Of a stretch of 64,000 bases of DNA, positions 49,593 through 60,494 are shown in pieces. The notes beneath the pieces were generated by a model that saw only the letters and a list, made by a program, of their open reading frames with translations, did no database searches and was not told the origin of the DNA. The DNA comes from Oceanithermus desulfurans (lineage in GTDB: Bacteria; Deinococcota; Deinococci; Deinococcales; Marinithermaceae). The position numbers were made by a program, and so were the translations under genes. The stretch covers positions 62,001 to 126,000 of the forward strand of contig NZ_JACHEZ010000004.1 of NCBI RefSeq assembly GCF_014201675.1, read 5' to 3'. Numbering within the stretch: the stretch's first letter is position 1; each line of letters starts with the position of its first letter.

Positions 49593-51326
49593 GTGTTTTC
49601 CCGTCACCAAAGCATGGCTTTTGCGCTTGGTTTCGTCGTTCGCGCCGCTCCGGCGCTGGCGGCGGGGTTTTGGGGTCTGCTGGTTCTGCGGGCGCTGGTG
49701 CCCGCGGGGGTGGTGCTGTCCGTGGGGCGGCTGGCCGCGGCCGCCGCGGCCGGGGACGGCGACGCGCTCGCCCGCTGGGGCGGGGTCTGGCTGGGGGCGC
49801 TGCTCGCCGAGCGGCTCTTGGACCCCTTGTCGGGCATGGTGGAGGGCAACCTCAACGAACGCCTCACCGCCCGGGTCAACCGGGCGCTGATGGAGAAGAT
49901 GAACCGGTTCGCGGGGCTCGAGCCCTTCGAGGACGCGGCCTTCTACGAGCGGGTCGAGCGGCTGCGGCGCGAGGCCAGCTACGCCCCCATGAACCTCTCG
50001 ATCTTCCTGGGCCAGGTGCTGCTCGCGGCCCTGACGGCGCTGCCGCTACTCTTGCTGGTGGCCCGCTGGGGTTGGGTCTACCCGCCGGCGCTCTTGCTTT
50101 CGACGCTGCCCTACGCCCTTGCCGGGGTGCGGTTGCAGCGGCTGGTCTGGGAGACGGTCGTCGGCACCAGCCCCGAGGCGCGGCGCATGGACTACGCCAC
50201 CGGGGTGGTGCTCAGCCCCGATTTGGCGGCGGAGACGCGCCTGTTCGCCAGCGGCGGCTTCTGGGCGCGTTTCTACGAGCGCAACTTTCGCGCGCTGCAC
50301 GCCCGCGGCCGGGCGGTGCGGCGGCGCGAGGTCCTGGTCTCGGGCGTCTACGTTCTCCCCAGCGCCCTGGGGCTGGGGTGGACGTTCGGGAGCGTGCTAA
50401 AGGGCGGCGTGGGGGTGGGCGGCGTGGTCGAGGTGACCGCGGCGCTGCACCGGTTGCAGGCCGAGCTGGCGCTGCTGGTGGAGGCGCTGGGGATGCTGGA
50501 GCGCTCGCTTTACTACATGGATGAGCTGCGGGCCTTCTTGGAAGCCGAGCCACGCATCACCGGCGGCCGGCTTCGCCTGAACCCCGGGCCGCCCGAAGTG
50601 GTCTTCGAAAACGTTTCTTTTCGATACCCCGACGGGCGGGTTGCGCTCGCGGACGTCTCGCTGCGGCTCGAGCCCGGCCGCACCGCGGCGCTGGTGGGCG
50701 AGAACGGCGCGGGCAAGACGACGTTCGTCAAGCTGCTGCTGCGCTACTACGACCCCAGCGAGGGCCGCGTGCTGGTGGACGGGGTGGACCTGCGCGAGCT
50801 CGACCTGGCCGCCTGGCGGCGGCGGGTCTCGGCCGTCTTCCAGAACTTCGGCCGCTACGCGCTCAGCCTCGAGGAGAACGTGCGCCTCGCCGACCTGGAG
50901 GCGCGGGAGCCCGCCGGGCCGGCGCTCGCGCAGGCGGGCGCGGCGGAGCTGGTCTCGCGGCTGCCCGCGGGGGCGGTCACCCTTCTCGGCAAGGCTTTCG
51001 GCGGCGCTGAACTCTCGGGCGGGGAGTGGCAGAAGGTGGCGCTGGCGCGGGCGTTTTACCGTAAGGCCAAGCTGCTCGTCTTCGACGAGCCCACCGCCGC
51101 CCTCGACCCGCGCAGCGAAGCGCGGCTCTTCGCCCGTTTCGCCGAGCTGGCCCGGGGCCGTACCGCGCTCTTGGTGAGCCACCGGCTGGCCTCGGTACGC
51201 ACGGCCGGGCACATCTTCGTCTTCAAAGCCGGTCGCCTGGTCGAGGCGGGCGACCACGGCGGGCTTTTAGCCCGGGGCGGCGAGTACGCCGAACTGTGGC
51301 GGCTGCAGAGCGAGCGCTACGCCTAG
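49593..51326 (+). CDS. ABC exporter, fused permease-ATPase
   Basis: The product has 577 residues. N-terminal membrane domain (about 1-320) with five to six spans and one ATPase domain: Walker A GENGAGKTT, signature LSGGEWQKVALARAF, Walker B LLVFDEPTAALDP, switch His in LLVSHRLASV. The topology and size are those of a homo- or heterodimeric exporter (MsbA/McjD type). The start is a GTG behind AAAGGAGG. The signature starts LSGGEW, less common than LSGGQ. The substrate is unknown; the leader suggests post-transcriptional control. Confidence 0.92.
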   Translation: MFSRHQSMAFALGFVVRAAPALAAGFWGLLVLRALVPAGVVLSVGRLAAAAAAGDGDALARWGGVWLGALLAERLLDPLSGMVEGNLNERLTARVNRALMEKMNRFAGLEPFEDAAFYERVERLRREASYAPMNLSIFLGQVLLAALTALPLLLLVARWGWVYPPALLLSTLPYALAGVRLQRLVWETVVGTSPEARRMDYATGVVLSPDLAAETRLFASGGFWARFYERNFRALHARGRAVRRREVLVSGVYVLPSALGLGWTFGSVLKGGVGVGGVVEVTAALHRLQAELALLVEALGMLERSLYYMDELRAFLEAEPRITGGRLRLNPGPPEVVFENVSFRYPDGRVALADVSLRLEPGRTAALVGENGAGKTTFVKLLLRYYDPSEGRVLVDGVDLRELDLAAWRRRVSAVFQNFGRYALSLEENVRLADLEAREPAGPALAQAGAAELVSRLPAGAVTLLGKAFGGAELSGGEWQKVALARAFYRKAKLLVFDEPTAALDPRSEARLFARFAELARGRTALLVSHRLASVRTAGHIFVFKAGRLVEAGDHGGLLARGGEYAELWRLQSERYA

Positions 51327-51329
51327 AAT
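51324..51329 (+). promoter_or_regulatory. -10 element of the small winged-helix/nrdJ unit, overlapping the exporter stop
   Basis: TAGAAT, whose TAG is the exporter stop codon, ends six bases before the ATG at 51336. It predicts a leaderless message for the small protein and the reductase. Confidence 0.5.
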
Positions 51330-51335
51330 GAAGGC

Positions 51336-51566
51336 ATGGACGCCAAGGGCTGGGTGTTGACCGCGGTCGAGAAGCTGGGCTGGGCGGGCGAGCGCGAGAT
51401 CGTCCGCTGGCTCGACGAAGCGGGGGAGGAGCTCTCACGGCTGGAATTGCAAAAGGCGCTCGCGGCCCTGCTGGCCGAGGGCAAGCTCGAGCAGAAGGGC
51501 GAGCTCTACCGCCGCGCCACCCCCAAGGGCTCCAGGCGCGCCTTCGACGCCCTCTTCGAGGAGTAG
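51336..51566 (+). CDS. Small winged-helix-like protein upstream of nrdJ
   Basis: The product has 76 residues. Helices GWVLTAVEKLG, EREIVRWLDEAG and LSRLELQKALAALLAEGKL, followed by a strand-turn EQKGELYRRA, give the outline of a winged-helix domain. It is two bases upstream of nrdJ and may be its regulator or a small accessory protein. No family name can be given. Confidence 0.65.
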   Translation: MDAKGWVLTAVEKLGWAGEREIVRWLDEAGEELSRLELQKALAALLAEGKLEQKGELYRRATPKGSRRAFDALFEE

Positions 51567-51568
51567 CC

Positions 51569-53332
51569 GTGGCCGACCTCACCCCCCACGCCCTGCGGGT
51601 GCTGCGCGCGCGCTACTTTCTGCGCGACGCCGAGGGCCGGCCCGTCGAGGACGCCGCGGCCCTCTTCCGCCGGGTCGCCCGCGGGGTCGCCGCGGCCGAG
51701 CTCGACTACGGGAGCCGCAAGGACGCCGAGGCCTGGGCCGAGCGCTTCGAAGCGGCCATGGCGGGGCTGGACTTCCTGCCCAACTCGCCTACGCTGATGA
51801 ACGCCGGCACCCCCCTGGGCCAGCTCTCGGCCTGCTTCGTGCTGCCGATCGACGACGCCATCGACGCGATCTTCCAGACCCTGCACCAGACCGCCCTCGT
51901 CCACCAGAGCGGCGGGGGCACCGGGTTCAACTTTTCGGCCGTCCGCCCCGAGGGCGACCGCGTCGTCCGCACCGGCGGGCGCGCCTCGGGCCCGCTTTCG
52001 TTCCTGCGGGTCTTCGACCGCGCCACCGAGGAGATGCGCCAGGGGGGCAAGCGGCGCGGGGCCAACATGGGCATCCTCGACGCCGACCACCCCGACGTCG
52101 AGGCCTTCGCCGACGCCAAGCGGCGCCCGGGAGTCTTGCGCAACTTCAACCTTTCGGTGGGGGCGACGGACGCCTTTCTCGAGGCGGTCGAGGCCGACGC
52201 GGACTGGGCGCTGGTGAACCCGCGGGACCGGCGCGAGGTGCGGCGGTTACCGGCGCGGGCGCTCTTCCGGCGCATTGCCGAGGCCGCCTGGGCCGGAGGC
52301 GACCCGGGGATGGTCTTCCTCTCTACGATCAACCGGCAAAACCCGCTGCCCGGCCTGGGTCCGATCCGCGCCACCAACCCCTGCGGCGAGGTGCCGCTTC
52401 TGCCCTACGAGAGCTGCAACCTGGGCTCGCTGAACCTGGCGCGGCGGGTGCGCGGGGGCGAGGTCGACTGGGAGGGGCTGCGCGGACTCGTCCACCTGGC
52501 CGTGCGCTTCCTCGACGACGTGATCCGCGTGAACCGCTACCCCGCTACCCCCTTCGCACTCATGGCCGAACGCAACCGCAAGATCGGGCTGGGGGTGATG
52601 GGCTGGGCGGAGATGCTCATCCGGCTGGGTCTGCCCTACGACACCGAGGCCGCCCGCCGCCTCGCCGGCGAGGTCGCCGCCTTCGTCCGCGCCGAAGCCG
52701 AAGCGGCGAGCGCGGCACTGGCGCGCGAGCGCGGCGCCTTCCCCAACCTGCCCTACGCCCGCGACCCCGAGCGACCGCGGCGCCACGCCACCCTGCTCTC
52801 GATCGCCCCCACCGGAACGATCAGCATCATCGCCGGCACCACCCCCTCGATCGAGCCCCTCTTCGCGGTCGCCTACACCCGCGAGGGCGTCCTCGGCGGC
52901 GAGGCCCTGCCCGAGGTGAACCCGCTCTTCGTGCGGATGATGGAAGAGCACGGCGCCGACTGGCGGCGGGTGGTGCGCGAGGTGGCCGCGACGGGGACGC
53001 TCGAGGACGTGCCCGGGGTGCCCGAGGAGGTGCGGCGGGTCTTCCGTTCGGCGCTCGAGGTGAGCCCCGAAGACCACCTGAAGATGCAGGCGGCCTGGCA
53101 GGCCCACGTGGACAACGCGGTTTCCAAGACGATCAACCTGCGTCCCGAGGCCACGCCCGAGGAGATCGAGCGGATCTACCTGGAGGCCTGGCGGCTCGGC
53201 CTCAAGGGGGTCACCGTCTTTCGTTACGGTTCGAAGGGGCAGCAGGTGCTCGAGCTGGGCTTCCACCCCCGGGGCCTGAAGAAGCCCGAGCCCCTGCAGA
53301 CCTGGGCCGAAGAGGCGGGGAAGGAGGGATGA
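51569..53332 (+). CDS. nrdJ: Adenosylcobalamin-dependent (class II) ribonucleotide reductase
   Basis: A 587-residue enzyme from GTG 51569. The catalytic core has Cys89 (SACFVLP), thiyl Cys272 with Glu274 (NPCGEVPL) and Cys283 (ESCNLGSLNL), the second of the redox pair. Further motifs are GTGFNFSAVRPEGD, GKRRGANMGIL and APTGTISIIAGTTPSIEP. It makes deoxynucleotides with adenosylcobalamin, consistent with the cob genes. These three are its only Cys: the C-terminal CxxC tail usual in NrdJ is absent and the protein ends near EEAGKEG. Confidence 0.94.
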   Translation: MADLTPHALRVLRARYFLRDAEGRPVEDAAALFRRVARGVAAAELDYGSRKDAEAWAERFEAAMAGLDFLPNSPTLMNAGTPLGQLSACFVLPIDDAIDAIFQTLHQTALVHQSGGGTGFNFSAVRPEGDRVVRTGGRASGPLSFLRVFDRATEEMRQGGKRRGANMGILDADHPDVEAFADAKRRPGVLRNFNLSVGATDAFLEAVEADADWALVNPRDRREVRRLPARALFRRIAEAAWAGGDPGMVFLSTINRQNPLPGLGPIRATNPCGEVPLLPYESCNLGSLNLARRVRGGEVDWEGLRGLVHLAVRFLDDVIRVNRYPATPFALMAERNRKIGLGVMGWAEMLIRLGLPYDTEAARRLAGEVAAFVRAEAEAASAALARERGAFPNLPYARDPERPRRHATLLSIAPTGTISIIAGTTPSIEPLFAVAYTREGVLGGEALPEVNPLFVRMMEEHGADWRRVVREVAATGTLEDVPGVPEEVRRVFRSALEVSPEDHLKMQAAWQAHVDNAVSKTINLRPEATPEEIERIYLEAWRLGLKGVTVFRYGSKGQQVLELGFHPRGLKKPEPLQTWAEEAGKEG

Positions 53333-53634
53333 TGTCGGTCCTCATGGAGTTCGCCATTTTTCCCACCGATAAGGGTGAGAGCGTGAGCGCCTACGTGGCG
53401 CGGGTGCTGCGCGTGATCAGAGAAAGCGGCCACCCTCACCAGCTCACCGCGATGGGCACGATCGTCGAGACCGAGACGATGGCCGAGGCGACCGAGCTTC
53501 TGAACCGGGCTTACGCGGCGTTAGCGGAAGACTGCAACCGCGTCTACGCCACCGCCAAGTTCGACGTGCGCGCAGGCCCTCCGGGGCGGCTCGAGGCCAA
53601 GGTGCGGGCGGTGGAGGAGAAGATCAGCCTGTAG
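53332..53634 (+). CDS. UPF0045/MTH1187-family thiamine-binding protein
   Basis: A 100-residue protein (EFAIFPTDKGESVSAYVARVLRVIRESGHPHQLTAMGTIVE; LNRAYAALAEDCNRVYATAKFDVRAG) of the YkoF-like UPF0045 family, which has been shown to bind thiamine in homologues. I take the second of two ATGs (53332) because the AAGGAGG site (53321-53327) is too close to the first. It overlaps or touches the nrdJ stop, so it is in the same operon. Its TAG stop merges with a heptamer-repeat element. Confidence 0.85.
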   Translation: MSVLMEFAIFPTDKGESVSAYVARVLRVIRESGHPHQLTAMGTIVETETMAEATELLNRAYAALAEDCNRVYATAKFDVRAGPPGRLEAKVRAVEEKISL

Positions 53635-53704
53635 CTTGTGGCCTGTAGCTTGTGGATCGAAACTTATTTCCACAGGCTACAGGCCACAGGCCACGGGCTA
53701 CAAG

Positions 53705-53707
<3 letters not shown>
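53631..53707. repeat. Heptamer-repeat hairpin between convergent genes
   Basis: The left arm is TAG then CTTGTGG, CCTGTAG, CTTGTGG (53632-53655); the right arm (53670-53707) is the inverse of TAG then CTTGTAG, CCCGTGG, CCTGTGG, CCTGTAG, CCTGTGG. The arms can form a long imperfect stem. The TAG at each end is the stop codon of the UPF0045 gene (plus) and of guaB (minus), so the element fills the gap exactly and may act as a terminator. Confidence 0.82.
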
Positions 53708-55484
<1,777 letters not shown>

Positions 55485-55491
55485 GCGGCTC

Positions 55492-55497
55492 AGCATA
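55492..55497 (-). promoter_or_regulatory. -10 element of the small two-span protein (leaderless)
   Basis: TATGCT on the minus strand ends seven bases before the GTG at 55484. Confidence 0.45.
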
Positions 55498-55507
55498 CTC
55501 TACGCGG

Positions 55508-55513
55508 TAGGCT
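55508..55513 (+). promoter_or_regulatory. -10 element of the M28 peptidase gene (leaderless)
   Basis: TAGGCT ends six bases before the ATG at 55520. Confidence 0.5.
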
Positions 55514-55519
55514 GGGGGC

Positions 55520-56590
55520 ATGCGCGAGGTCTGGCGGGGGCTGGTGGCCTTCGAGCACCGGGGTACGGGCACGCGGCTCGAGCGCGAGGCCGCGGAGTGG
55601 CTGGCCGCCTACCTGGAAGCGCACGGCTTCGCCCCCGAGGTGGAGCGCTTCCGTGCTCCGGCCAGCTGGGGGCCCGAGGTGCTGGCGATCTCGCTGGCGC
55701 TGGGGCTCGGGGGGCTTTTCGGCTGGGCCTGGCTGGCAGCGCTGGGCTTCTACGGCTTCTGGGCCTACTTTTCCGGCTGGCCCCGGCCCTGGCAGCGGCT
55801 GTTCGCCCGGGCGACCTCGCAGAACGTGCTCGCCGAGGCGGGGGAGGGGCCGCGTACGCTGGTGCTGATGGCCCACTACGACACCGCCAAGACCTACTTC
55901 GCCTACCACCCCGCCCGGGTGCGCGGCTTCCGGGCGCAGTTCTTGTCCAACGCGGCGCTGGCCGGGCTGGCTGTGCCGCTGGCGTGGTGGGGCGGCGTCG
56001 CGGGGGCGCTGGTGGGCGCTTATTTTCTGGCGCAGGCGGGCCTGCTCGGCTGGCGCGAGCTCAAAGCCCCCTACGTGAACGGCGCCAACGACAACGCCAG
56101 CGGCGTGGCCGTGGTCGCCCGGCTCTTTATGGACCTGGCGCGGCGGCCGCCGGCGGGCTGGCGGGTGCTGCTGGCGCTCACCGGCGCCGAGGAAACCGGA
56201 GCGGCGGGGGCTGAACGGCTGCTTGCCTCGGGCCGGGTGCCGCCGGACGCCTGGGTGCTCAACGTGGACAACGTGGGTGCGGGTACGCTCCACTACGCCA
56301 CCGGCGAGGGGATGCTCGCCTACTACCCCCACCGCGGCCCGCTGCTGGCCGCGGCGCGGGAGCTGGAGGGGGCGGCGCCCGTGGCGTACCGGCTCGCCTA
56401 CTTCGACACCCTGCCTTTCGCCCGCCGGGGGCGCGCCGTGCTCACGCTGATCCGGCTCGCCGGCGGGGTGCCGCCCAACTGGCACTGGCCCAGCGACGCC
56501 CCCGCGGGGGTGCGCTGGTTCCAAGTCGAGGAGACCTTCGCCTACGCCTCGCGGCTGCTGGGCCGCCTGCTCCCCCTCAAAGAGGGGTAG
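55520..56590 (+). CDS. M28-family metallopeptidase with internal membrane segments
   Basis: A 356-residue protein. The M28 zinc sites are seen as LMAHYDTAKTYF (His/Asp), NGANDNASGVAVVARL (bridging Asp) and LTGAEETGAAGA (catalytic Glu pair), with a later WHWPSDAP His. Two hydrophobic stretches (about 55-85 and 150-185) are inserted before and inside the catalytic domain, so it is probably membrane-bound. It should be an aminopeptidase; the substrate is unknown. Confidence 0.85.
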   Translation: MREVWRGLVAFEHRGTGTRLEREAAEWLAAYLEAHGFAPEVERFRAPASWGPEVLAISLALGLGGLFGWAWLAALGFYGFWAYFSGWPRPWQRLFARATSQNVLAEAGEGPRTLVLMAHYDTAKTYFAYHPARVRGFRAQFLSNAALAGLAVPLAWWGGVAGALVGAYFLAQAGLLGWRELKAPYVNGANDNASGVAVVARLFMDLARRPPAGWRVLLALTGAEETGAAGAERLLASGRVPPDAWVLNVDNVGAGTLHYATGEGMLAYYPHRGPLLAAARELEGAAPVAYRLAYFDTLPFARRGRAVLTLIRLAGGVPPNWHWPSDAPAGVRWFQVEETFAYASRLLGRLLPLKEG

Positions 56591-56610
56591 TTACGGCAGC
56601 GGCGTACAGG

Positions 56611-56616
56611 TAGGGT
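56611..56616 (+). promoter_or_regulatory. -10 element of the GGDEF gene (leaderless)
   Basis: TAGGGT ends seven bases before the ATG at 56624; an alternative GTG start at 56615 lies inside this hexamer and is not used. Confidence 0.5.
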
Positions 56617-56623
56617 GAGGACG

Positions 56624-57598
56624 ATGCTGCAACGGTCGGGAACCCGGAGGTGGCGTGCGGGCATCGTGTCGCGCGCCATCGTCAGCGTGTCCGTGGGGCT
56701 GCTGGTGCTGACGCGCGTCGTCCCCATGGACCCGCGCGTCTACCTGGGGCTCACCGCGGTGGCCGTCGCCCACTTCTTCTTCATCTGGAAGACGAGCGTG
56801 CGCGCGGGGGTCTGGCTCGACTGGTTCAACCTGGTCTTCGACCTCTCGATGGTGCTCGCGATCCTGCAGCTGGGCGGACGTTCCGAAAGCCCCCTGGCGA
56901 TCCTGGTCTACCTCTGGCTCTTCGCCATGGTGACGATGAACGCCCGCTACGGCGAACTGCGGCTGCTGGCGCTGCTGGCGGCGCTGGGCTGGGGCGTCCT
57001 CGCCCTGGGCGGGCTCGGGGGTCCGGGATACGGGGCCTACCTCGGGGTGCACACGATGGGCGTGCTTCTCTTCGTGGTGACCTCGCTGACGCTCATGGGT
57101 GAACGCCGCCAGAGCCTGCTCGACCCCCTCACCCAGGTGCTGCACCGGGGGGCGGGGCTCGAGCGCCTGGCCGAGTGGGTGCGCCGTCGCGAGCCCTTCG
57201 ACCTGGCCTTCATCGACCTCAAGGGGTTCAAGCGCATCAACGACGCCTACGGCCACGCCGGGGGCGACGAGGTGCTGCAGGCGCTGGCCCGGCGGCTGCT
57301 CGCGGGCGTGCGGCCGCAGGACCTGGTGATCCGCTACGGCGGCGACGAGTTCCTGGTGGCGGGACCGGCCGGCTCGCTGGCGGGGCGGATCCGCCGCGTC
57401 TTCGAGGAGCCGATCGCCACGTCGATGGGCCGGGTCCGCCTCGCCGGGGACCACGGCGTCGTCACCTGGCGGCCCCACGAGGGCTCGAGCCTGGAGACCC
57501 TGCTGGCCCGGGCGGACGCGGCGATGTACCGCATGAAATATACTGAGTCCCGTGAGGATCCTCCGGAAACCGGAAGACCTGCCACGGACCGGGCCTAG
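56624..57598 (+). CDS. Membrane diguanylate cyclase (GGDEF)
   Basis: A 324-residue protein. About five spans (residues 15-165) are followed by a GGDEF domain: LLDPLTQVLHRGAGL, DLAFIDLKGFKRINDAYGHAGGDEVLQAL (metal and substrate site) and RYGGDEFLVAG, an intact GGDEF active site; no RxxD inhibition site is obvious upstream. It makes c-di-GMP. Its C terminus overlaps panC by 47 bases, and the panC promoter lies inside its last codons. Confidence 0.9.
   Translation: MLQRSGTRRWRAGIVSRAIVSVSVGLLVLTRVVPMDPRVYLGLTAVAVAHFFFIWKTSVRAGVWLDWFNLVFDLSMVLAILQLGGRSESPLAILVYLWLFAMVTMNARYGELRLLALLAALGWGVLALGGLGGPGYGAYLGVHTMGVLLFVVTSLTLMGERRQSLLDPLTQVLHRGAGLERLAEWVRRREPFDLAFIDLKGFKRINDAYGHAGGDEVLQALARRLLAGVRPQDLVIRYGGDEFLVAGPAGSLAGRIRRVFEEPIATSMGRVRLAGDHGVVTWRPHEGSSLETLLARADAAMYRMKYTESREDPPETGRPATDRA
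57539..57544 (+). promoter_or_regulatory. -10 element of panC inside the GGDEF gene (leaderless)
   Basis: TATACT ends seven bases before the GTG start at 57552; the pattern matches other leaderless genes in the window. Confidence 0.55.
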
Positions 57599-58382
57599 AC
57601 CCCGCGGCCTGGTACCCACGATGGGCTACCTGCACGAGGGGCACCTGGAGCTGATTCGCCGCTCGGCGGCGGAGAACGCCGAGACCGTGGTTTCGATCTT
57701 CGTCAACCCCCTCCAGTTCGGCGCGGGCGAAGACTACGAAAGCTATCCGCGCGACCTCGAACGCGACGCCCGCCTGGCCGAAGCGGCCGGGGCCGACTGG
57801 ATCTTCCACCCCGACCCCGCGGCCATGTACCCGCCGGGCTTCGCCACCACGGTGCACGTGGGCGGCCCGCTGACCGAGCGCTGGGAGGGCGAACGCCGCC
57901 CCGGTCACTTCGACGGCGTGGCCACGGTGGTGACCAAGCTCTTCAACCTGGTGCGTCCCGACCGCGCCTACTTCGGCGAGAAGGACTACCAGCAGCTCCA
58001 GGTGGTGCGCCGCTTCACCGCCGACCTCAACCTGGGCGTCGAGATCGTGCCCGTGCCCATCGTGCGCGAGCCCGACGGGCTGGCGCGCTCGAGCCGCAAC
58101 GTCTACCTGACGCCCGCCGAACGCCCCAAGGCCACCGTGCTCTACCGGGCGCTTCTGGCCGTACGCGAGGCCGCGGCCGCCGGGGCCTCGCCCAGGGAGG
58201 CGGAGCGGGCGGGGGCGCGCGTCCTGGCCGAGGTGCCCGAGTTCACCCCCGACTACCTGGCCGTGGTGCACCCCGAGACGCTCGAGCCTTTGCAAGAATG
58301 GGTACCGGGAGCCCGGGCCGTTGTGGCCGGCCGCTTTCCTACGGTACGCTTGATTGACAACATGGAGGTCTGGAACCCGTGA
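57552..58382 (+). CDS. panC: Pantothenate synthetase PanC
   Basis: A 276-residue enzyme with PTMGYLHEGHLELIRRS (HIGH-type ATP site), FVNPLQFGAGEDYESYPRD, FGEKDYQQLQVVRR and IVREPDGLARSSRN (KMSKS-like loop). It condenses pantoate with beta-alanine using ATP. The start is a GTG supported by the leaderless promoter; the gene overlaps the GGDEF gene by 47 bases in another frame. It is followed by pilT with a four-base overlap. Confidence 0.95.
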   Translation: MRILRKPEDLPRTGPRPRGLVPTMGYLHEGHLELIRRSAAENAETVVSIFVNPLQFGAGEDYESYPRDLERDARLAEAAGADWIFHPDPAAMYPPGFATTVHVGGPLTERWEGERRPGHFDGVATVVTKLFNLVRPDRAYFGEKDYQQLQVVRRFTADLNLGVEIVPVPIVREPDGLARSSRNVYLTPAERPKATVLYRALLAVREAAAAGASPREAERAGARVLAEVPEFTPDYLAVVHPETLEPLQEWVPGARAVVAGRFPTVRLIDNMEVWNP

Positions 58383-59464
58383 CGATCGTGGACATGCTGA
58401 AGGCGATGGTGGCGCAGCGCGCCTCCGACATCCACCTGCAGGCGGGGGCGCCGCCGACGGTGCGCATCGACGGCAAGCTCAAGCCCTTCAGCCCCAAGGA
58501 GCTCAGCCCCGCCGAGGTGGAACAGATCATCAAGGTGCTGCTCACCCCCGAGCAGTGGGAGATGTTCGAATACCAAAAAGAGATGGACTTCGCCTACACG
58601 ATCCCCGGCGTCGCCCGGTTCCGCTGCAACCTCCTGCGCCAGCGCGGCTCCATGGGCCTGGTGATGCGCGTCATCTCCGACGCCATCCCCAGCTTCGAGG
58701 CGCTGGGGCTGCCGCGCCCCATCATGGAACACTTCGGCGGCCAGGAGCGCGGCCTGGTCCTCGTCACCGGCCCCACCGGCTCCGGTAAGTCCACCACCCT
58801 GGCGGCCCTGATCGACCACATCAACGCCCACTACCCCAAGAACATCATCACCATCGAGGACCCGATCGAGTACCTACACCGCAACAAGAAGAGCCTGGTG
58901 GTGCAGCGCGAGGTGGGCGTCGACACCGACTCCTTCCAGACCGGCCTCAAGTACTCGATGCGTCAGGACCCCGACGTGATCCTGATCGGCGAGATGCGCG
59001 ACCGCGAGACGGTGGAGGCGGCCATCACCGCGGCCCAGACGGGCCACCTGGTCTTCTCGACGCTGCACACCCTCGACTCGATCCGCACGATCAACCGCAT
59101 CATCGACTTCTTCCCGCTGCACGAGCACCAGCAGATCCGCATCCTGCTGGCCGAGTCGCTGTTGGGCATCGTCTCCCAGCGCCTCCTGCCGCGCGCCGAC
59201 GGCCGCGGTCGGGCGCTGGCCCACGAGGTGCTCGTGGCCACGCCGCTGATCCGTGAGTACATCAAGGACGAGGCCAAGACGCCGCAGATCAAGGAGGCGC
59301 TGATGGAGGACAACGTGCGCGGCATGCACACCTTCGATCAGCACCTGGTCGAGCTCTACAAGGAGGGCGTCATCTCCCTGGAGGACGCGCAGGACTTCGC
59401 CACCAGCCCCCACGAGTTCAAGCTGCTGCTCACCCAGATGACCGGTCAGAGCTTCACCGACTGA
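58379..59464 (+). CDS. pilT: Type IV pilus retraction ATPase PilT
   Basis: The product has 361 residues. N-terminal PAS-like domain (ASDIHLQAGAPPTVRIDGKL), Walker A GPTGSGKSTT, Asp box (ITIEDPIEY), LIGEMRDRETVEAAITAAQTGHLVFSTLHT (Walker B and His box) and the C-terminal AHEVLVATPLIREYI. It depolymerises pili for twitching and DNA uptake. GTG start, overlapping the panC stop. The usual AIRAEMR-like motif is not clear near the C terminus. Confidence 0.95.
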   Translation: MTIVDMLKAMVAQRASDIHLQAGAPPTVRIDGKLKPFSPKELSPAEVEQIIKVLLTPEQWEMFEYQKEMDFAYTIPGVARFRCNLLRQRGSMGLVMRVISDAIPSFEALGLPRPIMEHFGGQERGLVLVTGPTGSGKSTTLAALIDHINAHYPKNIITIEDPIEYLHRNKKSLVVQREVGVDTDSFQTGLKYSMRQDPDVILIGEMRDRETVEAAITAAQTGHLVFSTLHTLDSIRTINRIIDFFPLHEHQQIRILLAESLLGIVSQRLLPRADGRGRALAHEVLVATPLIREYIKDEAKTPQIKEALMEDNVRGMHTFDQHLVELYKEGVISLEDAQDFATSPHEFKLLLTQMTGQSFTD

Positions 59465-59473
59465 CCCTTGCCG

Positions 59474-59479
59474 TACAAT
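59474..59479 (+). promoter_or_regulatory. -10 element of fba
   Basis: TACAAT is followed by a leader of about 11 bases carrying GGGAGG, so this gene keeps a classical ribosome binding site. Confidence 0.5.
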
Positions 59480-59496
59480 CAGGGCGGGAGGTAGGC

Positions 59497-60423
<927 letters not shown>

Positions 60424-60449
60424 TTTTAGCCGGCGGGCGCGTTGCTTAA

Positions 60450-60476
60450 GAAGACCGGGCCACGGGCCCGGTCTTC
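60450..60476. terminator. Terminator hairpin between fba and a convergent lipoprotein gene
   Basis: A perfect 12-bp stem (60450-60461/60465-60476, 3-base loop) with TTTCC behind it on the plus strand. It probably stops fba transcripts and may act both ways. Confidence 0.85.
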
Positions 60477-60494
60477 TTTCCAAGCGCCCTGAGG

